Shown here piece by piece: positions 25,371-35,333 of a stretch of DNA of 64,000 nucleotides. Position numbers and translations under genes: made by a program. Under the pieces are notes generated by a model. The model was not told where the DNA came from. It was given only the letters and a program-made list of their open reading frames with translations, and searched no databases. The DNA is from Paenirhodobacter enshiensis (lineage in GTDB: Bacteria; Pseudomonadota; Alphaproteobacteria; Rhodobacterales; Rhodobacteraceae), in contig NZ_JFZB01000022.1 of NCBI RefSeq assembly GCF_000740785.1, positions 1 through 64,000 on the forward strand, given 5' to 3'. Position 1 is the first letter of the stretch. Every line of letters begins with the position of its first letter.

Positions 25371-28314
25371 CGGACTTCTCCCCTTCCTTGTCGTAGAAGC
25401 AGGGATCGACGATCCGCGCCCTGAACAGCTTGTCCCCGGCCGGGAACTCCAGCACCTCGCCCATCCGCGCCGGCCCGTTCGGCACGAGGCCCATCGCGAT
25501 GCCCTTCTTCAGCGTCGGCGAGTAATAGCTCGACGTCACCCGGCCCTGCGTGTTGCGCTGACCGTTGGCGTTGAAGCCCTCGGCCGTGGCATAGGCGCCA
25601 TCGGGCAGCACCGAACCGTCGAGCGTTTCCAGCCCGACCAGCTGCCAGCGGTCCGGCGCCACCATGAACGAACGCTGCTGCGCCCGCTTGCCGATGTAAT
25701 CCGCCTTCTTCTTCGAGATCGCCCAGCCGAGGCCGAGATCTTGCGGGATCACCGTGCCGTCGGTCTCGTCGCCGATCATGATGAAGCCCTTCTCGGCGCG
25801 CATGACATGCAGCGCCTCGGTGCCGTAGGGCATCATCCCGAAGGCCTTGCCGGCCGCGATCACCTTGTCCCACAGCGCCGCGCCCATGTTGGCGGGCACC
25901 GCGATCTCGTAGCTGAGTTCGCCCGAGAACGAGATCCGGTAGACCCGCACCGGCAGCCCGGCGAGCGTGCCCTCGGCCCAGCCCATGAAGGGCAGCGCGG
26001 CCTTCGACACGTCCATGCCACCGAGCGCCTCGAGCACCTTGCGCGCCTTCGGGCCGACCACGGCGATCTGGGCATATTGCTCGGTCAGATTGGCGGTCCA
26101 GACCTTCCAGTCCCACCACTCGCATTGCAGCCAGTCTTCCATATGGGCATGGATCCGGTCCGCACCGCCCGAGGTGGTGTGGCACAGCCAGCTGTCTTCC
26201 GACAGACGCACCACGACACCGTCATCGCTGAGGAAGCCGTTCTCGTTGCACATCAGACCGTAGCGGCATTTGCCCACCGGCAGCGTCGACATCATGTTGG
26301 TATACATCATGTCGAGGAACTTGCCCGCGTCCGGTCCCTTCACCAGGATCTTGCCGAGCGTCGAGGCATCGAGCACGCCCACATTGGTGCGGGTGTTCAC
26401 GATCTCGCGGTTCACCGCGTCGCGGTGGCTCTCGCCGGCCTTCGGATAGCAATAGGGGCGGCGCCAGAAGCCCACCGGCTCCCAGTGATAATGCTGCGCC
26501 TCATGCCAGTCCTGCATCGCGGTGCGGCGACGCGGCTGGAACAGCTCGCCACGCGCCTCGCCGGCCATCGCGCCGAAGCTGATCGGGTTGTAGGGCGGAC
26601 GGAAGGTGGTGGTGCCGGTTTCCGGGATGGTCTGGCCGAGCGCATCCGACAGGATCGCCAGACCGTTGATGTTGCTCGACTTGCCCTGATCCGAGGCCAT
26701 GCCGAGCGTGGTGTAGCGCTTGGTATGCTCGACCGAGGTATAGCCTTCGCGCGCCGCGAGTTCGACGTCCGAGACCTTCACGTCGTTCTGGAAGTCGAGG
26801 AAGGACTTGTAGCGCAGCGCCTGGGTGGCGCCGGCCGGCATGATCCAGACCGGGGCGAGCGGCGCCTCGGGTTCGACCTCGGCGGACATGCCCGCCTCGG
26901 CGGCGATGGCGTCGAGGGTCAGCAGACCGTTCGCCGCGCCGACCGAAGCCGCGATCGGCCCGCCGTCGCGCCCGGTCGGCGGACGGGTGGCGTCGGGGCG
27001 GAACAGCGCCGCATCGGCATCCCACGACAGCTTGCCGCCGACATGCGACCACAGATGGACGTTCGGCGACCAGCCGCCCGACATCGCGACGCAATCGCAC
27101 GGCAGGGTCTCGATCACCCCGCCTTCGCCGGCCTGAGCGCAGATCGCCACGCCGGTGACGCCGGTGCGCCCCAGAACCCTGGCGATGCCGCGGCCTTCGA
27201 GGATGCGCACGCCGCGCGCCTTGACCTGCATCGGCAGAACGCCGGTGACGTTGTCACGCGCGTCGATCACCGCCGGCACCGAAAGCCCGGCGTCGAGAAC
27301 CGCCAGAGCGGTGCGGTAAGCGTCGTCGTTGTTCGCCACGACGACCACGCGGTCGCCCGGGCTGACCGCCCAGTTGACGATGTAATCGCGCACCGCCGAG
27401 GCCAGCATCACGCCCGGCACGTCATTGCCGGCGAAGGCGAGCGGACGCTCGGTCGCGCCGGCGGCGTTGATGGTGATGCCCGGACGCACCCGCCACAGGC
27501 GGTGGCGCGGACGGCCGTCGCCCGGCGTGTGGTCGGCGACGCGCTCATAGGCGATGATCGAGCCGTGCAGGTGCATACCCGCGACCATCGTGCGCTCCAT
27601 CAGCCGCACGTTCGGCAGGGTGCGCAGCTCGGCGAGGGTCTTCGCGATCCAGTCGTCCGGGCTCAGACCGTCGATCAGACCGCCGTCGACCGGGGCACGG
27701 CCGCCCCAATGCGCGGTCATCTCCATCAGGATCACGCGCTTGCCGGCACGCCCTTCGGAGAGCGCCGCGGCGAGGCCCGCGACACCGCCACCCGCGACCA
27801 GCACGTCGCAGAAGGCATAGGCCTGCTCGTAACGATCCGGGTCGGCCTCTTTCGCGGCATTGCCGAGGCCCGCGGCGCGGCGGATCACCGGCTCGAACAC
27901 CTTGGCCCATGCCCCGAGCGAGATCATGAAGGTCTTGTAGTAGAACCCGGCCGGGAACATCTTGTAGAGCTTGTCGTTGATCGCGCCGATGTCGAAGGCG
28001 AGCGACGGCCAGCGGTTCTGGCTGCTGGCTTCGAGGCCGTCGAACAGCTCGGTCATGGTGACGCGCTGATCGGGTTCCTGACGCGCGTTGCGGCCGAGAT
28101 TGACCAGCGCGTTCGGCTCTTCCGCGCCCGAGGCCAGCAGGCCGCGCGGGCGGTGATACTTGAACGACCGGCCGAGCAGGACCTGACCGCCGGCGAGCAG
28201 CGCGGCCGCCAGCGTATCGCCCTGGAAGCCGCGCATCGGCTTGCCGTCGAAGGTGAAGGTGAGGGATTTCGAACGGTCGATCAGACGACCGCCGGTTGCG
28301 AGACGGGTGCTCAT
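25363..28314 (-). CDS. soxA: Sarcosine oxidase subunit alpha
   Basis: 983 residues from MSTRLATGGRLIDRSKSLTF; the frame is open 43 codons further upstream, but that part overlaps soxD and is not protein-like. An N-terminal 2Fe-2S-like fold without cluster cysteines (about 15-95) is followed by a NAD(P)-binding domain (DVLVAGGGVAGLAAALSEG, about 170). The C-terminal half (from about 600) is a GcvT-like folate-binding domain. It binds NAD+ and tetrahydrofolate and makes methylene-tetrahydrofolate. It starts inside the soxD stop (ATGA overlap). Confidence 0.96.
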   Translation of the reverse strand: MSTRLATGGRLIDRSKSLTFTFDGKPMRGFQGDTLAAALLAGGQVLLGRSFKYHRPRGLLASGAEEPNALVNLGRNARQEPDQRVTMTELFDGLEASSQNRWPSLAFDIGAINDKLYKMFPAGFYYKTFMISLGAWAKVFEPVIRRAAGLGNAAKEADPDRYEQAYAFCDVLVAGGGVAGLAAALSEGRAGKRVILMEMTAHWGGRAPVDGGLIDGLSPDDWIAKTLAELRTLPNVRLMERTMVAGMHLHGSIIAYERVADHTPGDGRPRHRLWRVRPGITINAAGATERPLAFAGNDVPGVMLASAVRDYIVNWAVSPGDRVVVVANNDDAYRTALAVLDAGLSVPAVIDARDNVTGVLPMQVKARGVRILEGRGIARVLGRTGVTGVAICAQAGEGGVIETLPCDCVAMSGGWSPNVHLWSHVGGKLSWDADAALFRPDATRPPTGRDGGPIAASVGAANGLLTLDAIAAEAGMSAEVEPEAPLAPVWIMPAGATQALRYKSFLDFQNDVKVSDVELAAREGYTSVEHTKRYTTLGMASDQGKSSNINGLAILSDALGQTIPETGTTTFRPPYNPISFGAMAGEARGELFQPRRRTAMQDWHEAQHYHWEPVGFWRRPYCYPKAGESHRDAVNREIVNTRTNVGVLDASTLGKILVKGPDAGKFLDMMYTNMMSTLPVGKCRYGLMCNENGFLSDDGVVVRLSEDSWLCHTTSGGADRIHAHMEDWLQCEWWDWKVWTANLTEQYAQIAVVGPKARKVLEALGGMDVSKAALPFMGWAEGTLAGLPVRVYRISFSGELSYEIAVPANMGAALWDKVIAAGKAFGMMPYGTEALHVMRAEKGFIMIGDETDGTVIPQDLGLGWAISKKKADYIGKRAQQRSFMVAPDRWQLVGLETLDGSVLPDGAYATAEGFNANGQRNTQGRVTSSYYSPTLKKGIAMGLVPNGPARMGEVLEFPAGDKLFRARIVDPCFYDKEGEKSDV

Positions 28315-28634
28315 TTCCAGCCCTTCCATTCGGGGCATTTCGCCTTGATCTTCTCGACCAGCTCTGCCGGGGGTTCGGTGGTCTGCGCGGGATAGGTGCC
28401 GAAGACCTCGAGCGTCACGGTGTGGCGCGCGGCGAGGAACCACTTGCCGCAGCCGTTGCTGTGACGCCAGCGCTCGAAATGCACGCCCTTGGGGTTCTTG
28501 CGGGTGAACATGTAGGCTTCGAAATCCGCGGCATCCGAGTCCGGGCCGACGCGCTTGAGATGCGCCTCGTGGCCATAGGTGAGCTCGGTCTCCTCGGCTT
28601 CGACGCCGCAGTAGGGACAGGGGATGATCTGCAT
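28311..28634 (-). CDS. soxD: Sarcosine oxidase subunit delta
   Basis: 107 residues. CPYCG at residues 6-10, a His and a cysteine in SNGCGKWF form the zinc site of SoxD. The gene normally lies directly after soxB. Here 84 bases separate them, and these include repeat copy 5. No strong ribosome binding site is visible before the ATG. Confidence 0.94.
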   Translation of the reverse strand: MQIIPCPYCGVEAEETELTYGHEAHLKRVGPDSDAADFEAYMFTRKNPKGVHFERWRHSNGCGKWFLAARHTVTLEVFGTYPAQTTEPPAELVEKIKAKCPEWKGWK

Positions 28635-28660
28635 GTCAGCGCGCTTTCATGGGCCGGGCG

Positions 28661-28713
28661 CCGGGGGCTTTGCGCCCCCGGACCCCCGCAGGATATTTTT
28701 GGCGAATCGAAAG
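28661..28713 (-). repeat. Dispersed intergenic repeat, copy 5, inside the sox operon
   Basis: 53 bases on the minus strand: box A (CTTTCGATTCGCC then AAAAATATCC) and a diverged box B (GGGGGC GCAAA GCCCCC). The middle hairpin is missing. It begins 6 bases after the soxB stop and ends 27 bases before soxD, so it is transcribed as part of the soxBDAG message. Confidence 0.8.
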
Positions 28714-28718
28714 GGTCA

Positions 28719-29966
28719 TCAGTGCGCGACCCCCGCGGCGACGGATTCGTCGATGAAGCGGCCCTCGCGGAAGCGCTCGAGGCTGAACGGCGCGGCGAGC
28801 GGGCCGGGTTCGCCCTTCGCCACCAGCTCCGCCATCGCCCAGCCCGAGCCCGGGATCGCCTTGAACCCGCCGGTGCCCCAGCCGCAGTCCATGAACATGT
28901 TGCGCACCGGCGTCTTCGAGATGATCGGCGAGTGATCGCCGGTGATGTCCATGATGCCGCCCCACTGGCGCAGCATCTTCAGCCGCGAGATGATCGGATA
29001 GGTCTCGACCAGGGCGCGGGTGGTTTCCTCGAGCGTATACCAGGAGCCGCGCTGCGAATAGTTGTTCGGATGGTCGATGCCGCCGCCGAGCACCAGCTCG
29101 CCCTTGTCGGACTGGCTGATGTAGCAATGCACGAGGTTCGCCATCACCACCACGTCGATCACCGGCTTGATCGGTTCCGACACCCAGGCCTGGAGCGGGC
29201 AGCTCTCGATCGGCATACGGAAGCCCGCCATCTCGGCCAGGACGCCCGAGTGACCCGAGACCACCACCGCGAGCTTGCCGCAGTCGATCGAGCCCTTGGT
29301 GGTGTCGACGCCGCGGACCTCGCCGTTCTCGGTGCGGATGCCGGTGACTTCGCATTGCTGGATGATGTCCATGCCCATCGCGTCGCAGGCGCGCGCATAG
29401 CCCCAGTTGACCGCATCGTGACGGCCGGTGCCGCCGCGCGCCTGATAGAGCGCACCGAGGACCGGATAGCGCGGCCCGTCGATGTTGATGATCGGCACCA
29501 GATCCTTGACCTGCTCGCGCGAGATCCATTCGGTCTCGATGCCCTGCAGGGCGTTGGCGTAGACGGTGCGCTTGTAGCCGCGGACCTCGTGCTCGGACTG
29601 CGCCAGCATCAGCAGGCCACGCGGGCTGAACATGACGTTGTAGTTCAGATCCTTCGCGAGGCCCTCATAGAGCTGCAGCGCCTTCTCGAAGATCGCGGCC
29701 GAGGCATCCTGCAGGTAGTTCGAGCGGATGATCGTGGTGTTGCGCCCCGAGTTGCCGCCGCCGAGCCAGCCCTTCTCGATGATCGCGACATTCTTGATGC
29801 CGTGAACCTTGCCGAGATAATAGGCCGTCGCGAGGCCGTGGCCGCCCGCGCCGACGACGATCACGTCATAGCGCTTCTTCGGCTCGGGGGCGCGCCAGGC
29901 ACGTTCCCAACCGGAGTGGTAGCGCATCGCCTCGCGCGCGATGGCAAAGATCGAATAGCGTCTCAT
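28719..29966 (-). CDS. soxB: Sarcosine oxidase subunit beta
   Basis: 415 residues from MRRYSIFAIAREAMRYHSGW after AAGGGGG, matching the usual length. The FAD-binding motif VIVVGAGGHGLATAYYLG is at about 34-51. The mid region (VVSGHSGVLAEMAGFRMPIES) and the C-terminal CGWGTGGFKAIPGSGW are typical of SoxB, which binds FAD and covalent FMN and oxidises sarcosine. It is the first gene of soxBDAG. The 210 bases to the divergent ccmI-like gene hold its promoter; a small palindrome CGACA-TGCG-TGTCG at 30078-30091 is a possible operator. Confidence 0.95.
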   Translation of the reverse strand: MRRYSIFAIAREAMRYHSGWERAWRAPEPKKRYDVIVVGAGGHGLATAYYLGKVHGIKNVAIIEKGWLGGGNSGRNTTIIRSNYLQDASAAIFEKALQLYEGLAKDLNYNVMFSPRGLLMLAQSEHEVRGYKRTVYANALQGIETEWISREQVKDLVPIINIDGPRYPVLGALYQARGGTGRHDAVNWGYARACDAMGMDIIQQCEVTGIRTENGEVRGVDTTKGSIDCGKLAVVVSGHSGVLAEMAGFRMPIESCPLQAWVSEPIKPVIDVVVMANLVHCYISQSDKGELVLGGGIDHPNNYSQRGSWYTLEETTRALVETYPIISRLKMLRQWGGIMDITGDHSPIISKTPVRNMFMDCGWGTGGFKAIPGSGWAMAELVAKGEPGPLAAPFSLERFREGRFIDESVAAGVAH

Positions 29967-30176
29967 GGACCCCCCTTGGGCGCATTCCGTGTCGGGCCGA
30001 AGCGCCCGGATAAGCCGCGACCATGCCCCATCGCGGCCCCGGACAGCACACCCGAAACGGCATCGGCGGGAAAAAAGCGACATGCGTGTCGTGGAGCGCA
30101 CGGGCGGGGAAACGCGGCGGGGCTGGCGGGAGAGGACGGAGACCCGCTAATGTCCCTCAGACGAAAGGGAGAAGTC

Positions 30177-31133
30177 ATGGCATTCGCGCTGATGGCGGCG
30201 GCACTGGTCGCCCTGGTGGCCGCAGGCCTCGCGCAGGCGCTGTGGCGGGAGGAGCCGGCCGAATCGCGACGCGACGAGGGGCAGGCGTGGCGCGCGCAGC
30301 TTGATGCGCTGCGCCGCGACCGGGCGCGCGGACTGCTGAGCCCGGCGGCGGCACTTCAGGCGCGGCGGCGCCTCGCGCGGCGGATGCTGGCCGGGGACCG
30401 GGTGACAGGGCCGAATGCGACACCCGCGGCGGCACGATGGCTTGCCCTTGGTCTCATCGCGGCAGGGTTGCTGGCCGGAGTGGGGCTGTATCTGCACATC
30501 GGCGCGCCCGGGATGGCGGACCGGCCGATGGCCGAACGCCTCGCCGCGGCGCAGCGGCTCTACGACAGCCGGCCGGATCAGACGGAGGCCGAGGCGATGG
30601 CCGCACAGATGCGTCCGGTGCCGGCGCCTGCGGGCCACGACCTCGCGCTGATCGAGGCGTTGCGGGCAACGGTCGCGGCACGGCCCCTTGATCTGCGCGG
30701 ACTCGGCCTGCTCGCGCGCAGCGAGGCGGCGCTTGGTCAATACGCCCGCGCCGAGGTGGCGCAGCGCGCGCTGATCGCCGCCCGGGGGAGTGCCGAGGAT
30801 CATGCCGGCCTTGGCGAGATCGAGGTCGCGGCGGCGGGCGGTCTCGTCACCGCGGAGGCCGAGGCCGCCTTCACCGAGGCGCTGCGTCTGGCCCCCGGGA
30901 ATGGCAGCGCGCTGTATCACCTCGGGCTGATGTGGGCGCAAAACGACCGCCCCGATCTGGCTTTTGCGCTGTGGCGGCGGTTTCCGGGCGATGCGCCTGC
31001 CGATTCGCCATGGCTTGCCACCGTCCGGCGCGATATCGGGGCGCTTGCGGCGGCGGCCGGCGTGCCCGACTATCGCCCCTCACCCGAAACCGACCCCGCA
31101 CCCGTGGCGGACCGACCGGAGACCGCCCCATGA
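30177..31133 (+). CDS. ccmI: CcmI/CycH-like cytochrome c maturation TPR protein
   Basis: 318 residues from the ATG after AAAGGGAG; an ATG nine codons upstream is the alternative. Two membrane helices (about 2-22 and 83-103) enclose a basic loop, RRDEGQAWRAQLDALRRDRARGLLSP. The periplasmic part from about 110 holds TPR-like helices (LDLRGLGLLARSEAALGQYARAE; LAPGNGSALYHLGLMWAQNDRPDLA). CcmI presents apocytochrome c to the haem ligase. No other ccm gene is nearby. The stop overlaps the ruvX start (ATGA). Confidence 0.75.
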   Translation: MAFALMAAALVALVAAGLAQALWREEPAESRRDEGQAWRAQLDALRRDRARGLLSPAAALQARRRLARRMLAGDRVTGPNATPAAARWLALGLIAAGLLAGVGLYLHIGAPGMADRPMAERLAAAQRLYDSRPDQTEAEAMAAQMRPVPAPAGHDLALIEALRATVAARPLDLRGLGLLARSEAALGQYARAEVAQRALIAARGSAEDHAGLGEIEVAAAGGLVTAEAEAAFTEALRLAPGNGSALYHLGLMWAQNDRPDLAFALWRRFPGDAPADSPWLATVRRDIGALAAAAGVPDYRPSPETDPAPVADRPETAP

Positions 31134-31606
31134 TCGTGACCGACATCGCCGAATTCGCCACCGCCCTGCCCCGCCACGGGGCGCTCGTCGGGCTGGATCT
31201 GGGGACCAAGACCATCGGCGTTGCCGTCTCGGACATCCGGCGCACGGTGGCGACGCCGATGCATACGGTGCGGCGCGAGAAATTCACCCTCGACGCGGCC
31301 GAGGTGCTGCGCATGGCGGGCGAGCGCGAGACCGTGGGCTTCGTGCTGGGCCTGCCGATCAACATGGACGGAACCGAAGGGCCGCGCTGTCAGTCGAGCC
31401 GCGCCTTCGCCCGCAATTTCGAGAAGCTGACCCAGCTGCCGATCACTTTCTGGGACGAGCGGCTGTCGACCGTCGCCGCCCATCGCGCGATGCTGGAGGC
31501 CGATCTGTCGCGCAAGCGCCGCGCCGAGCTGGTCGATTCCGTCGCGGCTGGATTCATCTTGCAAGGCGTGCTCGACCGGCTGGAAAACCTCGGCCGGGCG
31601 GAATGA
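31130..31606 (+). CDS. ruvX: Putative pre-16S rRNA nuclease / Holliday junction resolvase (YqgF family)
   Basis: 158 residues, full family length. The RNase H-like fold begins GLDLGTKTIGVAVSD (catalytic Asp) and carries GLPINMDGTEGPRC, the conserved Glu-containing FWDERLSTV, and VDSVAAGFILQ near the C-terminus. The family trims the 5' end of 16S rRNA in E. coli. Both ends overlap the neighbours by 4 bases, so it is co-translated with the ccmI-like and DUF1289 genes. Confidence 0.93.
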   Translation: MIVTDIAEFATALPRHGALVGLDLGTKTIGVAVSDIRRTVATPMHTVRREKFTLDAAEVLRMAGERETVGFVLGLPINMDGTEGPRCQSSRAFARNFEKLTQLPITFWDERLSTVAAHRAMLEADLSRKRRAELVDSVAAGFILQGVLDRLENLGRAE

Positions 31607-31842
31607 GCGGGAACGGCGCGAAGATCGACAGCCCCTGCACCGGGGTGTGCCGGATCTCGGACACGACCGGGCTGTGCGAGGGTTGCTTTCGCAGCCTCGA
31701 CGAGATTGCCCGATGGGGCGTGATGGGCCCCGCCGCGCGTCGCGCCGTCATGGAGGAACTGCCCGGGCGCAAGCGCGCTGCGACCGCGGACGGGATGGGG
31801 GCTCTGCCCCCACGCCCTGCGGGCTTCCCCCGGGATATTTGA
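31603..31842 (+). CDS. DUF1289 protein with a repeat-encoded C-terminus
   Basis: 79 residues. DUF1289 motif SPCTGVCRISDTTGLCEGCFRSLDEIARW has four cysteines (C-X3-C, C-X2-C) that probably bind zinc or an Fe-S cluster. The function of the family is unknown. The last 15 codons and the stop (31797-31842) are encoded by repeat copy 6, so residues GALPPRPAGFPRDI are not ancestral. The start overlaps the ruvX stop (ATGA). Confidence 0.88.
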   Translation: MSGNGAKIDSPCTGVCRISDTTGLCEGCFRSLDEIARWGVMGPAARRAVMEELPGRKRAATADGMGALPPRPAGFPRDI

Positions 31843-31855
31843 GGCGAATCGAAAG
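31797..31855 (-). repeat. Dispersed intergenic repeat, copy 6, overlapping a coding end
   Basis: 59 bases on the minus strand: box A (CTTTCGATTCGCCTC then AAATATCCCGGGGG), middle hairpin GCCC-GCA-GGGC, box B intact. Its first 46 bases (31797-31842) are read as the end of the DUF1289 gene. Confidence 0.92.
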
Positions 31856-31893
31856 GCAAACCCGCAGCCCCGGCCGTCAGGCAGCCTTCGCGA

Positions 31894-32673
31894 TCAGATC
31901 GAGATATTCGCTGCGCCGCCGTCGAGCATGATGTTCTGCCCGACGATGAACCCGGCGTAGCGCGAGCACAGGAAGGCACAGGTGGCGCCGAATTCCTCGG
32001 TCGTGCCGTAGCGGCCGACGGGGATGCTCGCGGCACGGCGCGCGGCGGCGGCCTCGACCGTGATGCCCTGCGCTTTCGCCGCCGCCGTGTCGAGCGAGAC
32101 CGCCCGGTCCGTTGCATGGAGCCCCGGCAGCAGGTTGTTTATCACCACGCCCTGGCCCGCGACCTGACGCGACGTGCCCGCGACGAAGCCGGTCAGCCCG
32201 GTGCGTGCCGTGTTCGACAGACCGAGCTGCGCGATCGGCGAACGCACCGCCGCCGAGGTGATGTTGACCACCCGGCCCCAGCCGCGTTCGATCATGCCCG
32301 GCAAAACCGCCTGCATCATCGCGATCGGCGCCAGCATGTTGGCATCGAGCGCCGAGATGAAGTCGTCGCGGCTCCAGTCGCTCCACAGGCCCGGGGGCGG
32401 GCCGCCGGCGTTGTTGACGAGGATATCGACGGAACCGGCCGCTTCGAGGACGCGGGCACGGCCCTCGGCGGTGGTGATATCGGCGGCGACGGGGATCACG
32501 CTGACGCCGGTCGCGGCAGCGATCTCATGTGCGGTCTGCCCGAGCGCTTCGGCGCCGCGAGCGTTCAGCACGATGTCGACGCCGGCCCCGGCGAGCGCCT
32601 CGGCGCAGCCCCGCCCCAGCCCGCGCGACCCGGCGCAGACGATGGCGCGCTTTCCTGCGATCCCAAGATCCAT
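31894..32673 (-). CDS. SDR-family oxidoreductase-like protein lacking the YxxxK catalytic pair
   Basis: 259 residues with a Rossmann fold: CAGSRGLGRG at 13-22 (a variant of TGxxxGxG), LVNNAGG and the serine in NITSAAV. Where the catalytic YxxxK should be, the sequence is LGLSNTARTGL, so the tyrosine and lysine are missing. This matches a known SDR-like subgroup related to beta-ketoacyl reductases with incomplete catalytic motifs. A conventional reductase activity is therefore doubtful. It is a single gene on the minus strand; repeat copy 6 lies past its stop. Confidence 0.85.
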   Translation of the reverse strand: MDLGIAGKRAIVCAGSRGLGRGCAEALAGAGVDIVLNARGAEALGQTAHEIAAATGVSVIPVAADITTAEGRARVLEAAGSVDILVNNAGGPPPGLWSDWSRDDFISALDANMLAPIAMMQAVLPGMIERGWGRVVNITSAAVRSPIAQLGLSNTARTGLTGFVAGTSRQVAGQGVVINNLLPGLHATDRAVSLDTAAAKAQGITVEAAAARRAASIPVGRYGTTEEFGATCAFLCSRYAGFIVGQNIMLDGGAANISI

Positions 32674-32803
32674 GTCACTTCTCCCTTTTGCCGCTCATGG
32701 CTAACACGCGACCGGGCCGGGTCAAGCCCCGCGACCGGGTGTCTCATGCGCAATCGTGCCTATTGATCCGCTGTCATACATGGTCGATTTACCCACGAGG
32801 TTC

Positions 32804-33409
32804 ATGATGGGACCGACCTCCGCAATCCGGCCAGAGAGAAACATGCAGATTCCCGGCGAACAGATCAGCTACGTGCGGCGCATCGAGCCGTTCGACGCCC
32901 GGGCGCTGAACGTCTCGATGGGGGTGTGCATGGGCGAGGCGCTGGATCTGCCCGGGATCAGCCGGATCGGCGATATCTACCGGCTTCTGCCGGGGACCGG
33001 GGCGGCGCTTCCGTTGCCGGTGCGGATGCAGCCCGGCACTCCCGGCCCCGTCATCGCCCGCGACACTGCGCTCGGTTCGGAAGGAGACAGGCTGATCCCG
33101 GCGGGGCGCCACCTGCTGATGAGCCAGTCGGGCGCCGAGATTGCCGTGCTGATGATTCGCCACGCCGCATCCGGGCGGCTTCTGGCCCTGCCCCTGGCCC
33201 CGGTGCCGCCGCGAACCGATTTTACTCTGATCGCCTCGGAAGAGCGGGTCGATGGCGGATGGATGCGTGACTTCCTGCACGTCAGCCGCGTGGTTCCCGA
33301 GCCGCGGCCTGCACCCCTGACACTTGGCCCTCTGACAGATGCCGGAACGAAGGTCGCCCCCACCGCCCCGCAAGTGCTGCGCCGACACGGCCTCGCGCGT
33401 CACCGCTGA
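32804..33409 (+). CDS. Hypothetical protein
   Basis: About 201 residues. Two adjacent ATGs (32804, 32807) follow ACGAGG; another start at 32843 (MQIPGEQISYV) is possible. No family recognised. It looks soluble and mostly beta-stranded (DIYRLLPGTGAALPLPVRMQ; GDRLIPAGRHLLMSQSGAEIAVLMIRH), with a proline-rich tail and no signal peptide or membrane segment. It lies 44 bases before prfC on the same strand and 130 bases from the divergent SDR gene. Codon use resembles its neighbours. Confidence 0.6.
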   Translation: MMGPTSAIRPERNMQIPGEQISYVRRIEPFDARALNVSMGVCMGEALDLPGISRIGDIYRLLPGTGAALPLPVRMQPGTPGPVIARDTALGSEGDRLIPAGRHLLMSQSGAEIAVLMIRHAASGRLLALPLAPVPPRTDFTLIASEERVDGGWMRDFLHVSRVVPEPRPAPLTLGPLTDAGTKVAPTAPQVLRRHGLARHR

Positions 33410-33453
33410 GCGACGCTTGCCGTAAGCCCCGGCGCGCGGTAAATGCAGCAGCC

Positions 33454-35049
<1,596 letters not shown>

Positions 35050-35128
35050 TGCCGCCGTCCGGGCGGTTCCGAGCCGCCCGGCAAACGACCAGTGGCAAGA
35101 CCGCGATCCGAAGGACTAGCGAGCGAAC

Positions 35129-35250
35129 GTCAGGCAGCCTGCGCATCGAGACATTTGAACTGCCTGACCGTTCCACCTGCCTGTCGGCCAGCGGGACAGT
35201 CCGAACCGGCGACAAGCCGGCCCCGAAAGGGGGGAGATCCGGCTTCTCCC
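35129..35250 (+). other. Candidate structured element: five hairpins in a row
   Basis: Within the 284-base gap between prfC and the DUF6869-like gene, consecutive stems are visible. These are GTCAGGCAG/CTGCCTGAC (35129-35168), CTGTC/GACAG (35181-35199), CCGGC/GCCGG (35206-35220), CCCC-GAAA-GGGG (35221-35232) and GGGAGA/TCTCCC (35232-35250). Four of the stems are perfect and nearly abut. It could be a small RNA or a 5' leader of the gene at 35334. No known RNA family was recognised, and GC-rich DNA can form such stems by chance. Confidence 0.35.
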
Positions 35251-35333
35251 GCCGCCGGGGCGCCGCGCACCTTGCAATACCGAACCGCCGACCCGATCTT
35301 CAGCCCAGATGCGATGAAACCTGCGGACCCCAG

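Noticed and set aside
25291-31133. Long plus-strand open frames over the sox operon, one running into the ccmI-like gene
   Set aside because: Antisense to soxA and soxB. Only the last part (from 30177) has protein-like sequence and a ribosome binding site.
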